The notes beneath the pieces are model-generated. The model made no database searches, had not been told where the DNA came from, and worked only from the letters and a program-made list of their open reading frames with translations. Made by a program: the position numbers and the translations under genes. A stretch of 7,316 nucleotides of DNA from positions 1 through 7,316 of the forward strand of contig CAIOLZ010000344.1 in NCBI GenBank assembly GCA_903859265.1, written 5' to 3'. This document shows positions 1 to 6,633 of the stretch, piece by piece (positions within the stretch are counted from its first letter, which is position 1; each line of letters starts with the position of its first letter). The stretch comes from an uncultured beta proteobacterium. Lineage in GTDB: Bacteria > Pseudomonadota > Gammaproteobacteria > Burkholderiales > Burkholderiaceae_C.

Positions 1-1206
1 CAGGTTCATGATGCTGGCGGTTAGAAAGACGGCCATCCATCCGCCCGAAGCAGCCAGCACACTGGCCAGTGGTACCAGGAGCGAAGCCGTACCCTTCGCG
101 GTGTACAAAAGTCCTGCGTTGGCCGCAGCGTATCGGGAGCCGTAGGTGTCTCCGCAGGTCGCCGGAAACAGGCTGTAAATTTCTCCCCAGGCAAAAAACA
201 CCAGACCCGTAAGGACCACAAAAAGCACTGGGTCCTGTCCGAAACGGCTCAGCAACAGGATCCCGATTCCTTCGGTTGCAAATGCAATAAACATCGTGTT
301 TTCGCGCCCGATTTTGTCGGATACCCAGCCAAAAAAGGGACGGGTAAAGCCATTGAGGATGCGGTCGATGGAAAGCGCAAAGGTGAGCGCGGGCAGCGTA
401 ATCCCGACAAGGCTGACCGGTATATCTCCGACGTGAAAATCCTTGGCAATGGGCCCGAGCTGGGCCGTGGCCATGAGCCCGCCAGCTGCCATCATCACGA
501 ACATCAGGTAAAGAACCCAAAAGACGGGTGTCGTCAACATTTGGGCAGGCGTGTAATCGCGCTTTAGCAATTTTGCTGTGGGTGCGGCGCCGGCCATATG
601 GAACGCGCCAGGCGCGGGCTGCGTCAAAAACCAGGCAACTGCAAAAACTACTGCGCCTTGCAGAAGTCCGAAGTTCAGAAACGTAGCTTCATAGCCTTTG
701 GTCTTGATCATGGACGCTATGGGTATTACCGTGAGGGCCGAGCCAGCGCCAAAGCCCATGGCCGTAATTCCGGCCGCCAGGCCCCTGCGGTCCGGAAACC
801 ATTTCAATGCGTTGCCGACGCAGGTTCCGTACACCGCGCCCGCGCCCGTTCCACCAATGGCCGCTGAAACATACAGCATGAACAACGAATCCGCGACCGA
901 GTTCATGGCCCAGGAAATACCGACCAACAGGCCGCCCATCATGACGACGGGGCGCGCACCGAAGCGATCGACCAGATAGCCCTCCACCGGGACCAGCCAG
1001 GTTTCCGTCAATACGAATATCGAAAACGCCACTTGAATTTCGGCGCGTGACCAATGAAATTTGTCCTGGATGGGATTGACGAAAAGGGTCCAGCCATATT
1101 GCAGGTTGGCGATCATGCACATGCACACCACCCCGAGAAACAACTGAACCCAACGCAGACTGTTATTTGGTTGCGCCATATTGGACTGGATGGAGTTTGC
1201 GTTCAT
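1..1206 (-). CDS. OxlT-like MFS transporter, oxalate/formate antiporter family (C-terminus cut by window edge)
   Basis: Inner-membrane major facilitator transporter; 402 residues are visible, and OxlT is about 418, so little is missing. The frame is open from the ATG at 1206 to base 1 and reads as successive hydrophobic helices. The MFS loop-2/3 motif is GYLVDRFGARPV (residues 77-87 region) and its second-half copy is FFGWVSDKIGRENTMF (291-306), which resembles the OFA family strongly. R289 (NGFTRPFFGW) and K371 (LLYTAKGTAS) are 82 residues apart. In OxlT of Oxalobacter, R272 (helix 8) and K355 (helix 11) bind the dicarboxylate and lie 83 apart, so these are probably the same residues. A small mono- or dicarboxylate substrate is likely; oxalate itself is inference. 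It follows the universal stress gene by 16 bases on the same strand, with only a weak ribosome site. A second in-frame ATG at 1179 is possible; 1206 was chosen for its spacing and the better AGAAG upstream. Confidence 0.9.
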   Translation of the reverse strand, partial: MNANSIQSNMAQPNNSLRWVQLFLGVVCMCMIANLQYGWTLFVNPIQDKFHWSRAEIQVAFSIFVLTETWLVPVEGYLVDRFGARPVVMMGGLLVGISWAMNSVADSLFMLYVSAAIGGTGAGAVYGTCVGNALKWFPDRRGLAAGITAMGFGAGSALTVIPIASMIKTKGYEATFLNFGLLQGAVVFAVAWFLTQPAPGAFHMAGAAPTAKLLKRDYTPAQMLTTPVFWVLYLMFVMMAAGGLMATAQLGPIAKDFHVGDIPVSLVGITLPALTFALSIDRILNGFTRPFFGWVSDKIGRENTMFIAFATEGIGILLLSRFGQDPVLFVVLTGLVFFAWGEIYSLFPATCGDTYGSRYAAANAGLLYTAKGTASLLVPLASVLAASGGWMAVFLTASIMNL

Positions 1207-1222
1207 AGAGGCTTCTGGCGGT

Positions 1223-1693
1223 TTAGCGGTACACCAGGACAGGAATTTTGGAGTGCGTCAAAACCTTTTGTGTCTCGCTCCCGAGGATCAGGCTTTTGAT
1301 CCCCCGGCGCCCATGGGAAGCCATGATGATCAGATCACAGTTCCTGGCGGTCGCGGTTTCGATGATGCCTTCGTAAGGCTCACCGGAACTTCCAACGATC
1401 AATTCAAATTCGACTCCAGCCTTGCTGGCCAGTTGGCCCAGACCCTGCAGATATTCGTTCGCCAGTCTGGTGGAGATCGCCTCGAATTCCTCGTGCGACA
1501 CCTGATCCACAAAGCCACCGCCTTCACCCCCAAAAAAGCTTTGTCTCGGCTCTGGCTTGGCATGGTAGAAAATCACTTTTGCCTGCAATGCCAGCGCGAA
1601 GTCCAGTGCACGTTCTGCAGTGTTTTGAGACAGGGCCGTACCGTCGGTGGGCACCAAAATAGTCGATACAAGTTTCTGATTTGCGTTTGTCAT
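1223..1693 (-). CDS. Universal stress protein, UspA family, single domain (156 aa)
   Basis: Small cytoplasmic nucleotide-binding protein of the Usp fold. It starts with the usual first strand ILVPTDGTALS (residues 12-22, with D17) and ends with the ATP-binding segment IMASHGRRGIKSLILGSET (123-141), followed by the final strand PVLVYR. The ATP-type consensus G-2x-G-9x-G(S/T) is met except that the first glycine is Ala125, a change often seen in proteobacterial members, so ATP binding is likely. The ATG at 1693 lies one base after the ligase stop (TGA-T-ATG), suggesting translational coupling. The frame stays open upstream to 1819, but that extra stretch lies inside the ligase gene and does not resemble Usp sequence. 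Usp genes inside catabolic operons usually have unknown roles; a stress or energy-linked modulating role is only inferred. Confidence 0.92.
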   Translation of the reverse strand: MTNANQKLVSTILVPTDGTALSQNTAERALDFALALQAKVIFYHAKPEPRQSFFGGEGGGFVDQVSHEEFEAISTRLANEYLQGLGQLASKAGVEFELIVGSSGEPYEGIIETATARNCDLIIMASHGRRGIKSLILGSETQKVLTHSKIPVLVYR

Positions 1694-1694
1694 A

Positions 1695-3221
1695 TCAGGC
1701 CAGCCCGAGCTTGGCTGCCAGGCCAATACGTTGAAGTTTTCCGGTAGCCCCTTTGGGAATTTCGTCCATGAACAAAATCTTTTTTGGAACCTTGTAGTCG
1801 GCGGCCCGCGCACTGACATGGGCCTGCAAGTCCCGCTCTGTGGCCTGGTGGCCTTCCCGCAACACGACTACCGCAGCCACTTCTTCACCAAGTTTGGGGT
1901 GAGGCATCCCGAAACAGACTACCTGGGCCACAGCGGCATGGTCCATCAGGATCTCGTCGACTTCGCGCGGACTTACCTTTTCGCCGCCGCGGTTGATAAT
2001 TTCCTTGAGCCGACCGGTGATGCTGATGTAGCCGTCCTCGTCCATGACACCCTGATCGCCGGTCAGGAACCAGCCGTTGATAAAACCTTCTTCGTTGGCC
2101 TTGGGATTATTTTCATAGCCTGCAGTGACGTTAGCGCCGCGAATCACAATCTCGCCGGTTTCGCCGCGAGGCAACAAAACGCCTCCTGCGCCCATGATGG
2201 CTACTTCCGGTCCTGCGGCGATACCGACCTTGCCCGGCTTGCGCACGGCGGGCGGCAGCGGGTTGCAAGCCATCTGGTGGGTGGCCTCGGTCATGCCATA
2301 GGCTTCGATCAATGGCGCGGAGAAAATGTCTTCGAGCTCCTTGATGACTTGCGGGGGCATGGACGAAGACGATGACCGCAGAAACCGCAGCGGATTGCGT
2401 GCAATGATTTCCTGATTGCCCTTGGCGCGGCTCACGATGGCCTGGTGCATGGTGGGCACGGCGGTGTACCAGGTGGGTTTGGCCTCGTCCATCCAGGCAA
2501 AAAATTTCAGGGCATTGAAACCGGGTGTGCAAAACACCTGTGAGCCCGCAGCCAATGGGGCCAGCACACCCGCGATGAGGCCGTGGATGTGAAACAGCGG
2601 CATGACGTTGAGCCCGCAATCTGCCTCGGTAAATTGCAGGGACTTGCAAATATTGGTGGCCGATGCCACAAGGTTGCCCTGCGACAGCGGGACGATTTTG
2701 GGTCGGGATGTGGTGCCCGAGGTGTGCAGCACCATGGAGATGTCACCCACTTGCGCATGTCCGCCGTTGGCCGAGGGCGTGTTGGTGTGCAAAGCATCGC
2801 GCGGCCGCAAGATGAAGTTGCCCGCGCCAAGGGCGGGGTCTGCGACGAGGTCGATGATGCGAACCCCCAATTTTTGGGCTACCGCGATCGCGGGGGACAG
2901 GCTGTCGTGCTCAACGATCAGGGCCCGGGCATTGAGATCGTTCAAATAGAACTCAAACTCGTCTGCGCGGTACGCAGGATTGAGTGGCGCACTGGTGACT
3001 CCACTGGCACAGGCGACGAAGCAGGTTGCCATTTCGGGACCATTGGACAGCACTATGGCAACACGGTCATTGCGCCCGACGCCCAAGGCGTTGAGTGTGC
3101 TGATCGTGGTGCTGATGAGTTGACGCAGGGAATCGAAGGACAAAAAGGGTCGCCCGGGGGCTGAGATGGCGGGCGCGCTGTTGGCGCCTCGAGAGAGCAG
3201 ATCCCGCAGGACAATCGACAT
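1695..3221 (-). CDS. AMP-forming acyl-CoA synthetase resembling oxalate-CoA ligase (AAE3/Pcs60 type)
   Basis: Adenylate-forming ligase of 508 residues, full length for the ANL family, activating a carboxylate to acyl-AMP and then acyl-CoA. Motifs in order: the P-loop HTSGTTSRPK (166-175), MPLFHIHG (207-214), the acyl-pocket stretch RSSSSSMPP (282-290), the A5 motif YGMTEATH (308-315), FLTGD (385-389), the hinge region GRLKEIINRGGEKVSPREVD (403-422), and the C-terminal GATGKLQR (491-498) with K495 as the expected catalytic lysine. The run EAYGMTEATHQM..NPLPP..RKPGKVG closely recalls plant AAE3 and yeast Pcs60, which are oxalyl-CoA synthetases (EC 6.2.1.8), rather than fatty acyl or aryl ligases. 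The OxlT-like transporter two genes downstream supports oxalate or a similar short dicarboxylate. The family assignment is firm and the substrate is inferred. A GGAG site about 8 bases before the ATG fixes the start. Confidence 0.93.
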   Translation of the reverse strand: MSIVLRDLLSRGANSAPAISAPGRPFLSFDSLRQLISTTISTLNALGVGRNDRVAIVLSNGPEMATCFVACASGVTSAPLNPAYRADEFEFYLNDLNARALIVEHDSLSPAIAVAQKLGVRIIDLVADPALGAGNFILRPRDALHTNTPSANGGHAQVGDISMVLHTSGTTSRPKIVPLSQGNLVASATNICKSLQFTEADCGLNVMPLFHIHGLIAGVLAPLAAGSQVFCTPGFNALKFFAWMDEAKPTWYTAVPTMHQAIVSRAKGNQEIIARNPLRFLRSSSSSMPPQVIKELEDIFSAPLIEAYGMTEATHQMACNPLPPAVRKPGKVGIAAGPEVAIMGAGGVLLPRGETGEIVIRGANVTAGYENNPKANEEGFINGWFLTGDQGVMDEDGYISITGRLKEIINRGGEKVSPREVDEILMDHAAVAQVVCFGMPHPKLGEEVAAVVVLREGHQATERDLQAHVSARAADYKVPKKILFMDEIPKGATGKLQRIGLAAKLGLA

Positions 3222-3248
3222 AAAAATCTCCGGGTAAGGTTGTCAGGA

Positions 3249-3277
3249 TTTATAACTGAGAGGACAAGGGTTTGCAG
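3249..3277 (-). promoter_or_regulatory. Possible weak internal promoter before the acyl-CoA synthetase
   Basis: On the minus strand, TATAAA (3254-3249) matches the sigma-70 -10 box at 5 of 6 positions. A 17-base spacer separates it from CTGCAA (3277-3272), which matches the -35 consensus at only 3 of 6. Transcription would start near 3242 and leave a leader of about 20 bases holding the GGAG ribosome site. This is the only gap in the minus-strand operon large enough for separate initiation. The weak -35 makes the call tentative. Confidence 0.3.
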
Positions 3278-3316
3278 CTTGGCGCAGATGAGTTGACTAG
3301 GTGAATTCCCGCACAG

Positions 3317-3338
3317 CGGCATTGCCTTGCTGATGCCG
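3317..3338 (-). other. Stem-loop directly after the NicX-like stop codon
   Basis: CGGCAT (3317-3322) and ATGCCG (3333-3338) form a perfect 6-bp stem with a 10-base loop; outward it continues with a G-T wobble and an A-T pair that reaches into the stop codon region at 3339-3341. No T-run follows on the minus strand (the next bases are CTGTGCGGG), so it is not a standard Rho-independent terminator. It may protect the 3' end of a processed upstream transcript or attenuate read-through into the ligase gene. Confidence 0.4.
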
Positions 3339-4496
3339 TTAGTAAACGGGTGACTCCAACAGATCGATGGGGTCGCCGTAAAGCTGTGCAGCGGCGACCA
3401 CCTCCGGGTCGCGCAGTGCACACAAAAAACCTTTGTCGATCAGCAACGCGTCACCCGCCCTGACAGTTGCATCGAGCGTCACCAGATCCACATGGATGGG
3501 CGGCTCTTCCCAGTCCGGCATGGTGCGGCGTATGTAGTCGGCGGGCTTGGCCAGATCAATGCCGAAATGCAGCGCGCCCGGAGCGTTGGAGCCGGCCGGG
3601 TAAATGGTGTGGCGGGGCGCTTTGGGGTTGAAGCCACAGCCTCCGCCTTCAATCATTCGCCCGCCTATCAGCATCTCGCGCAGCAGCGCAGCTTCCTGAG
3701 ACTCGCCGGTGACCGCGCTGACGTATTCCCCTTCGAAAAACACACCGATGTTCTCTTTGAAAGGTTCTGCAAACCCCACAGCCCACTGCGGATACAGCAC
3801 GCCGGCCATTCGGGTCGGCACCGACAGGTCGTTTTTGACCGCGTTATGGTCCCACAAGTTGGGTCCATGGGATGCCAGGTAGTGGACGTAGCAGCCGGGC
3901 TCGTCAGCCGTCATCTTGCCGCGCCAGCGGTTGGTGGAGAGCATGTTGTTGCGCATCTCGGGCGTGAAGGAAATACGGAAATCACTGCCCCGTGCGTCGC
4001 TGAAATGCAGGTCAAAGTCCACGCCTGTCGGGTAACGTCTCGCAGTGGCGCGTGTAATTTCCCCGACCACGTCGATCGGAAAACGGGCTTGAGGTGTGTG
4101 CAGCAGGTCCAGATTGCGGAAATAGGTAATTTTCACCCAGCGCTGTCCCTTGCGGCGCAGGCCGATACAAAACGGGTCAATGATGGAGCAAAACCAGGTC
4201 GAGACGACGAACGTTGCTTCTTCCAGTATCGGCTTGACGCAATCGGGAATGGCCGTGACGCGCGAACTGGGCTCCATATACACGCGCACACTGGCACCGC
4301 GTGACGTGGCGTGGCCCATGACGGCGTCAATGACACGGGTGTCAAGCAGCGGGTCGGCAAGCACCAGCACGCGGTCACCCTGCCGGATAGCCATGGTGCG
4401 TGCGAAGTTGTCCAGCGCCTGAAAGAAGTGTTTGGTGCGCGTGATTTCGCTGGCCAATGGAATTGGCAGCCCGGCGAAGTTTTCGTTGTGCGGCAT
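3339..4496 (-). CDS. NicX / aminopeptidase-T-like metalloenzyme of unknown substrate (385 aa)
   Basis: Resembles the fold family joining M29 aminopeptidases (aminopeptidase T) with NicX, the Fe(II)-dependent 2,5-dihydroxypyridine 5,6-dioxygenase. The N-terminal half has the Rossmann-like GDRVLVLADPLLDTRVIDAVM (40-60). The middle has ARGSDFRISF (168-177), like the 'G-D-L' strand of the family, and FAEPFKENIGVFFEGEY (242-258). The C-terminal metal region reads IEGGGCGFNP (282-291), ALHFGID (308-314) and IHVDLV (334-339). H335 and D337 match the H-x-D ligand pair of NicX (HLDI). Where NicX has a histidine before GWGLQP, this protein has E283, more like the glutamate of M29 peptidases. Reaction and substrate are therefore not assignable: ring cleavage or hydrolysis of a small catabolite is possible. 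The start at 4496 sits 20 bases after the Bug gene stop; an in-frame ATG at 4559 would add 21 residues and overlap that gene by 43 bases. Confidence 0.85.
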   Translation of the reverse strand: MPHNENFAGLPIPLASEITRTKHFFQALDNFARTMAIRQGDRVLVLADPLLDTRVIDAVMGHATSRGASVRVYMEPSSRVTAIPDCVKPILEEATFVVSTWFCSIIDPFCIGLRRKGQRWVKITYFRNLDLLHTPQARFPIDVVGEITRATARRYPTGVDFDLHFSDARGSDFRISFTPEMRNNMLSTNRWRGKMTADEPGCYVHYLASHGPNLWDHNAVKNDLSVPTRMAGVLYPQWAVGFAEPFKENIGVFFEGEYVSAVTGESQEAALLREMLIGGRMIEGGGCGFNPKAPRHTIYPAGSNAPGALHFGIDLAKPADYIRRTMPDWEEPPIHVDLVTLDATVRAGDALLIDKGFLCALRDPEVVAAAQLYGDPIDLLESPVY

Positions 4497-4516
4497 GTTG
4501 TACGGGTGTTCCGAGG

Positions 4517-5494
4517 TCAGTCTATCGTCGCTCCGGAGCGTTTGACGGCGGCGCCCCATTTTTCCATTTCGGTGCCTACAAATTGCGTCAACTCCGCGGC
4601 GGTACTGGGGTAGGGCTCGGCCCCGTTGGCGGTAAGTTGCTTGCGCAGTTCCGGGTTTGCCAGCGCCAGTCGGACGGATGCGTTGACTTTTTCCACAATG
4701 GCAGAGGGCGTGCCGGCCGGGGCAAACACTGCGTCCCAGGCCGTGAGCTGATAGCCGGGCAGTCCAGACTCCATCATCGTGGGCAGCTCGGGGAAGTTGG
4801 GCAAGCGGTGGGCCGAGGTCACTGCCAGCGCCTTGAGCCGTCCGCCCAGCACCTGGGGTGCCGTGTTGGCTGCAACGTCAATCATGAAGTCCAGTCGCGA
4901 GCCCATCAAATCGACCAGTGCCGCGGCACCGCCGCGGTACGGCACGTGAACGGCAAATAAACCGGCCTGCGCTTTGAAGATTTCGCCCGCCAGATGCGAT
5001 GTCGTTCCATACCCGGCAGACCCGAAGGAGTACGCACCGGGCCTGGCCTTGATGAGCGCAATCAGGGCTGCCAGAGTTTTGACGGGCAAGTCCGGCCGGA
5101 TTACCAGCATGGCGGCAAGGCTGCTCAAGCGCCCCACCGCCTGAAAGTCCTTTTGCGGATCGAAGCCGGGATTTTTGTAGAGCGCGTGGTTGATTCCGTG
5201 GGTTCCATTGGTCCCGTACAGCAGGGTGTAGCCATCGGCGGCAGCGTGCGCTGCCCGTTGGCAACCCAGGTTACCCCCGGCACCGGCAATGTTCTCGAAT
5301 ACGAATGGTTGCCCCAACTCTTGCGCAACGCGGGTCAGGATCAACCGTGCCTGGTTGTCGCCACCGCCACCCGGGGGGAATGGCACGATGACGCGCACAG
5401 GTTTGTTCGGATAGGTTTCCGATTGCGCGAGGGCGCGCATCGTCAGGCCACCGGAGGCCAGACCCAGCAGAATCTCGCGGCGTTGGAATTTCAT
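4517..5494 (-). CDS. Bug/TctC-family periplasmic tripartite-tricarboxylate-type solute-binding protein
   Basis: 325 residues, normal for the family, which binds small carboxylates and aromatic acids in the periplasm. The signal peptide is MKFQRREILLGLASGGLTMRALA with likely cleavage after A23 (ALA/QS). The RREILL core resembles a twin-arginine motif, though Sec export is also possible. The mature protein begins with the hallmark YPNKPVRVIVPFPPGGGGDNQAR (28-50), followed by ENIAGAGGNLG (67-77), DGYTLLYGTNGTHGIN (87-102), and GSAGYGTTSHLAGE and HVPYRGG in the middle, all typical Bug ligand-loop segments. No membrane partner genes (TctA/TctB) lie in the window, the usual orphan situation in Burkholderiales. 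It starts 27 bases after the aldo/keto reductase stop with GGGA just upstream of the ATG. The ligand is unknown; the neighbouring catabolic genes suggest it is their substrate. Confidence 0.95.
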   Translation of the reverse strand: MKFQRREILLGLASGGLTMRALAQSETYPNKPVRVIVPFPPGGGGDNQARLILTRVAQELGQPFVFENIAGAGGNLGCQRAAHAAADGYTLLYGTNGTHGINHALYKNPGFDPQKDFQAVGRLSSLAAMLVIRPDLPVKTLAALIALIKARPGAYSFGSAGYGTTSHLAGEIFKAQAGLFAVHVPYRGGAAALVDLMGSRLDFMIDVAANTAPQVLGGRLKALAVTSAHRLPNFPELPTMMESGLPGYQLTAWDAVFAPAGTPSAIVEKVNASVRLALANPELRKQLTANGAEPYPSTAAELTQFVGTEMEKWGAAVKRSGATID

Positions 5495-5521
5495 ATTCCC
5501 GATCTCCGGATTGAACTTTCT

Positions 5522-6511
5522 TTACAAGCCGGTCGCGGCTTGCATGTGCGCCGGATAGCGAGCGCCCTCCACATGGATTTCCTTCAATGCGCGGTCAATG
5601 TGTTCCAGATTGCCCGCACTCAGCATCAAACTTTCAGCGGCAAGGTTCTCTTTCAACCGATCGAGTTTGGTGGTTCCCGGGATGGGCACGATCCACGGCC
5701 GGCGCGCAAGTATCCATGCCAGCGCGACCTGCGCCAGGGTGGCTGAAAGCTCGGCAGAAATGCGCTTGAGCACGTCAGTCAGCGCCTGATTTTTTTCCAT
5801 GGCGGCAGGTGTGAAGCGCGGCAACTGGTGGCGAAAGTCGGTTTCACCGATCACCGTGTTTTTGTCCATGGCCCCAGTCAGGAAGCCCCGGCCCAGCGGA
5901 CTGAAAGCCACCAGACCGATACCCAGATCCGTGCAGACCTGAAAAATGCCGTTGGTCTCGGCTTCGCGCGTCCACAGCGAATATTCGTTCTGCAGCGCTG
6001 TGACGTTCTGCACTGCATGGGCGCGGCGCACGGTCTGCTCGCCGGCTTCCGAGAGTCCGAAATGTCTGACCTTGCCTTGCGCAATCAAATCCCGAACGGC
6101 GCCGGCGACGTCTTCGATCGGCACTGCCGGGTCCACGCGGTGTTGGTAGAACAGGTCGATGGTATCGACGCCCAGCCGGCGCAACGAGGCCTCGGCCACG
6201 CTTCGAATCTGCTCGGGACGGCTGTCGGTGCCGACCATCTTGCCGCCGACGATGCGCATGCCGAATTTGGTCGCAATGACAACCCGATCGCGTACCGGCC
6301 TCAAAGCCTCGCCCACGATCTCTTCGTTGGTGTACGGACCATAAACTTCAGCGGTATCGAAAAAAGTGACGCCCAGTTCCACCGCGTCCCGGATCAAGGC
6401 GATGCCCTCAGACCGGCTGAGCCCCGTACCATAACCGTGGTTAAGACCCATGCATCCGTAGCCTATTGCCGACACCTCCAGCCTGGAGTTTCCGAGATAG
6501 CGCTTTTTCAT
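5522..6511 (-). CDS. Aldo/keto reductase, NAD(P)H-dependent (329 aa)
   Basis: Cytoplasmic TIM-barrel oxidoreductase interconverting carbonyls and alcohols. The catalytic tetrad is complete: D52 and Y57 in FFDTAEVYGPYTNEE, K82 in IATKFG, and H124 in YQHRVDP. The N-terminal LGNSRLEVSAIGYGCMGLNHGYG and the C-terminal IPIPGTTKLDRLKENLAA (cofactor phosphate region) place it with the AKR13/YakC-like group that includes many proteins of unknown substrate. The start ATG at 6511 has AAAGG (6523-6519) 8 bases upstream. It is the first gene of the minus-strand operon, beside an intergenic region with inverted repeats, so its transcription is probably regulated. It could act on an aldehyde or ketone intermediate of the same pathway, or detoxify one; the sequence cannot tell which. 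Confidence 0.95.
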   Translation of the reverse strand: MKKRYLGNSRLEVSAIGYGCMGLNHGYGTGLSRSEGIALIRDAVELGVTFFDTAEVYGPYTNEEIVGEALRPVRDRVVIATKFGMRIVGGKMVGTDSRPEQIRSVAEASLRRLGVDTIDLFYQHRVDPAVPIEDVAGAVRDLIAQGKVRHFGLSEAGEQTVRRAHAVQNVTALQNEYSLWTREAETNGIFQVCTDLGIGLVAFSPLGRGFLTGAMDKNTVIGETDFRHQLPRFTPAAMEKNQALTDVLKRISAELSATLAQVALAWILARRPWIVPIPGTTKLDRLKENLAAESLMLSAGNLEHIDRALKEIHVEGARYPAHMQAATGL

Positions 6512-6529
6512 TGAATTGCCTTTATTCGT

Positions 6530-6550
6530 GATTCATACTCAGAGTGAATC
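6530..6550. promoter_or_regulatory. Imperfect palindrome, candidate operator near the aldo/keto reductase start
   Basis: GATTCA (6530-6535) and TGAATC (6545-6550) are perfect inverted arms around a 9-base centre. Adding the inner CT/AG pairs, 8 of 10 positions are symmetric over 21 bases centred on 6540. It lies 19 bases upstream of the aldo/keto reductase ATG, where a repressor or activator could control the operon. The bound regulator is unknown and no regulator gene is in the window. Confidence 0.4.
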
Positions 6551-6551
6551 T

Positions 6552-6596
6552 ATCACGACGGTTGTCAACGAGGTTCTCCAACCACTGCGTCGTGAT
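6552..6596. promoter_or_regulatory. Nine-base perfect inverted repeat with a TTGACA -35 box between its arms
   Basis: ATCACGACG (6552-6560) and CGTCGTGAT (6588-6596) are perfect inverted copies with a 27-base spacer. Within the spacer, GTTGTCAAC (6561-6569) is a small odd-length palindrome, and CAAC recurs at 6579-6582. On the minus strand the same palindrome contains TTGACA (6568-6563), a perfect -35 consensus pointing towards the aldo/keto reductase. No good -10 box follows at 16-18 bases (ACTCTG at 6545-6540), which fits a promoter needing an activator. The core TCGTGAT also occurs at 6526-6532, giving three copies in this intergenic region. Regulator family not assigned. Confidence 0.4.
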
Positions 6597-6619
6597 GCGT
6601 CCGAAATATTGTGTCAGGA

Positions 6620-6633
6620 CCAAATATTTTTGG
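6620..6633. promoter_or_regulatory. AT-rich near-palindrome upstream of the chemoreceptor gene
   Basis: CCAAATATTTTTGG is symmetric at all but one base pair (6625/6628). AAATATT here (6622-6628) also occurs at 6604-6610, an 18-base offset. It sits about 50 bases before the chemoreceptor ATG, in the part of the gap most likely to hold its promoter, but no convincing -35/-10 pair was found. It may be an operator or simply AT-rich promoter DNA. Confidence 0.2.

Noticed and set aside
689..1153. Minus-strand open frame of 154 codons inside the transporter region
   Set aside because: Out of frame with the transporter reading from 1206, which shows clear MFS motifs; this frame gives a Gly/Arg-rich sequence with no helices.
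1694..1819. Upstream extension of the universal stress protein to an ATG at 1819
   Set aside because: The 42 extra residues lie entirely within the ligase coding region and do not resemble any Usp; the ATG at 1693 directly precedes the conserved first strand.
3492..4304. Long plus-strand open frame (270 codons) opposite the NicX-like gene
   Set aside because: Antisense frame of a well-supported gene in GC-rich DNA; its translation has no recognisable domain and is rich in His, Arg and Gly as expected of shadow frames.
3339..4496. Naming the gene nicX or leucyl aminopeptidase
   Set aside because: Ligand residues only partly match either group, and no other nicotinate-pathway gene is present.
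4994..5746. Plus-strand open frame (250 codons) across the Bug and aldo/keto reductase genes
   Set aside because: It spans two real minus-strand genes and their gap, lacks family motifs and has no convincing ribosome site.
5828..6514. Plus-strand open frame (228 codons) opposite the aldo/keto reductase
   Set aside because: Shadow of a gene with a complete catalytic tetrad; no protein features of its own.
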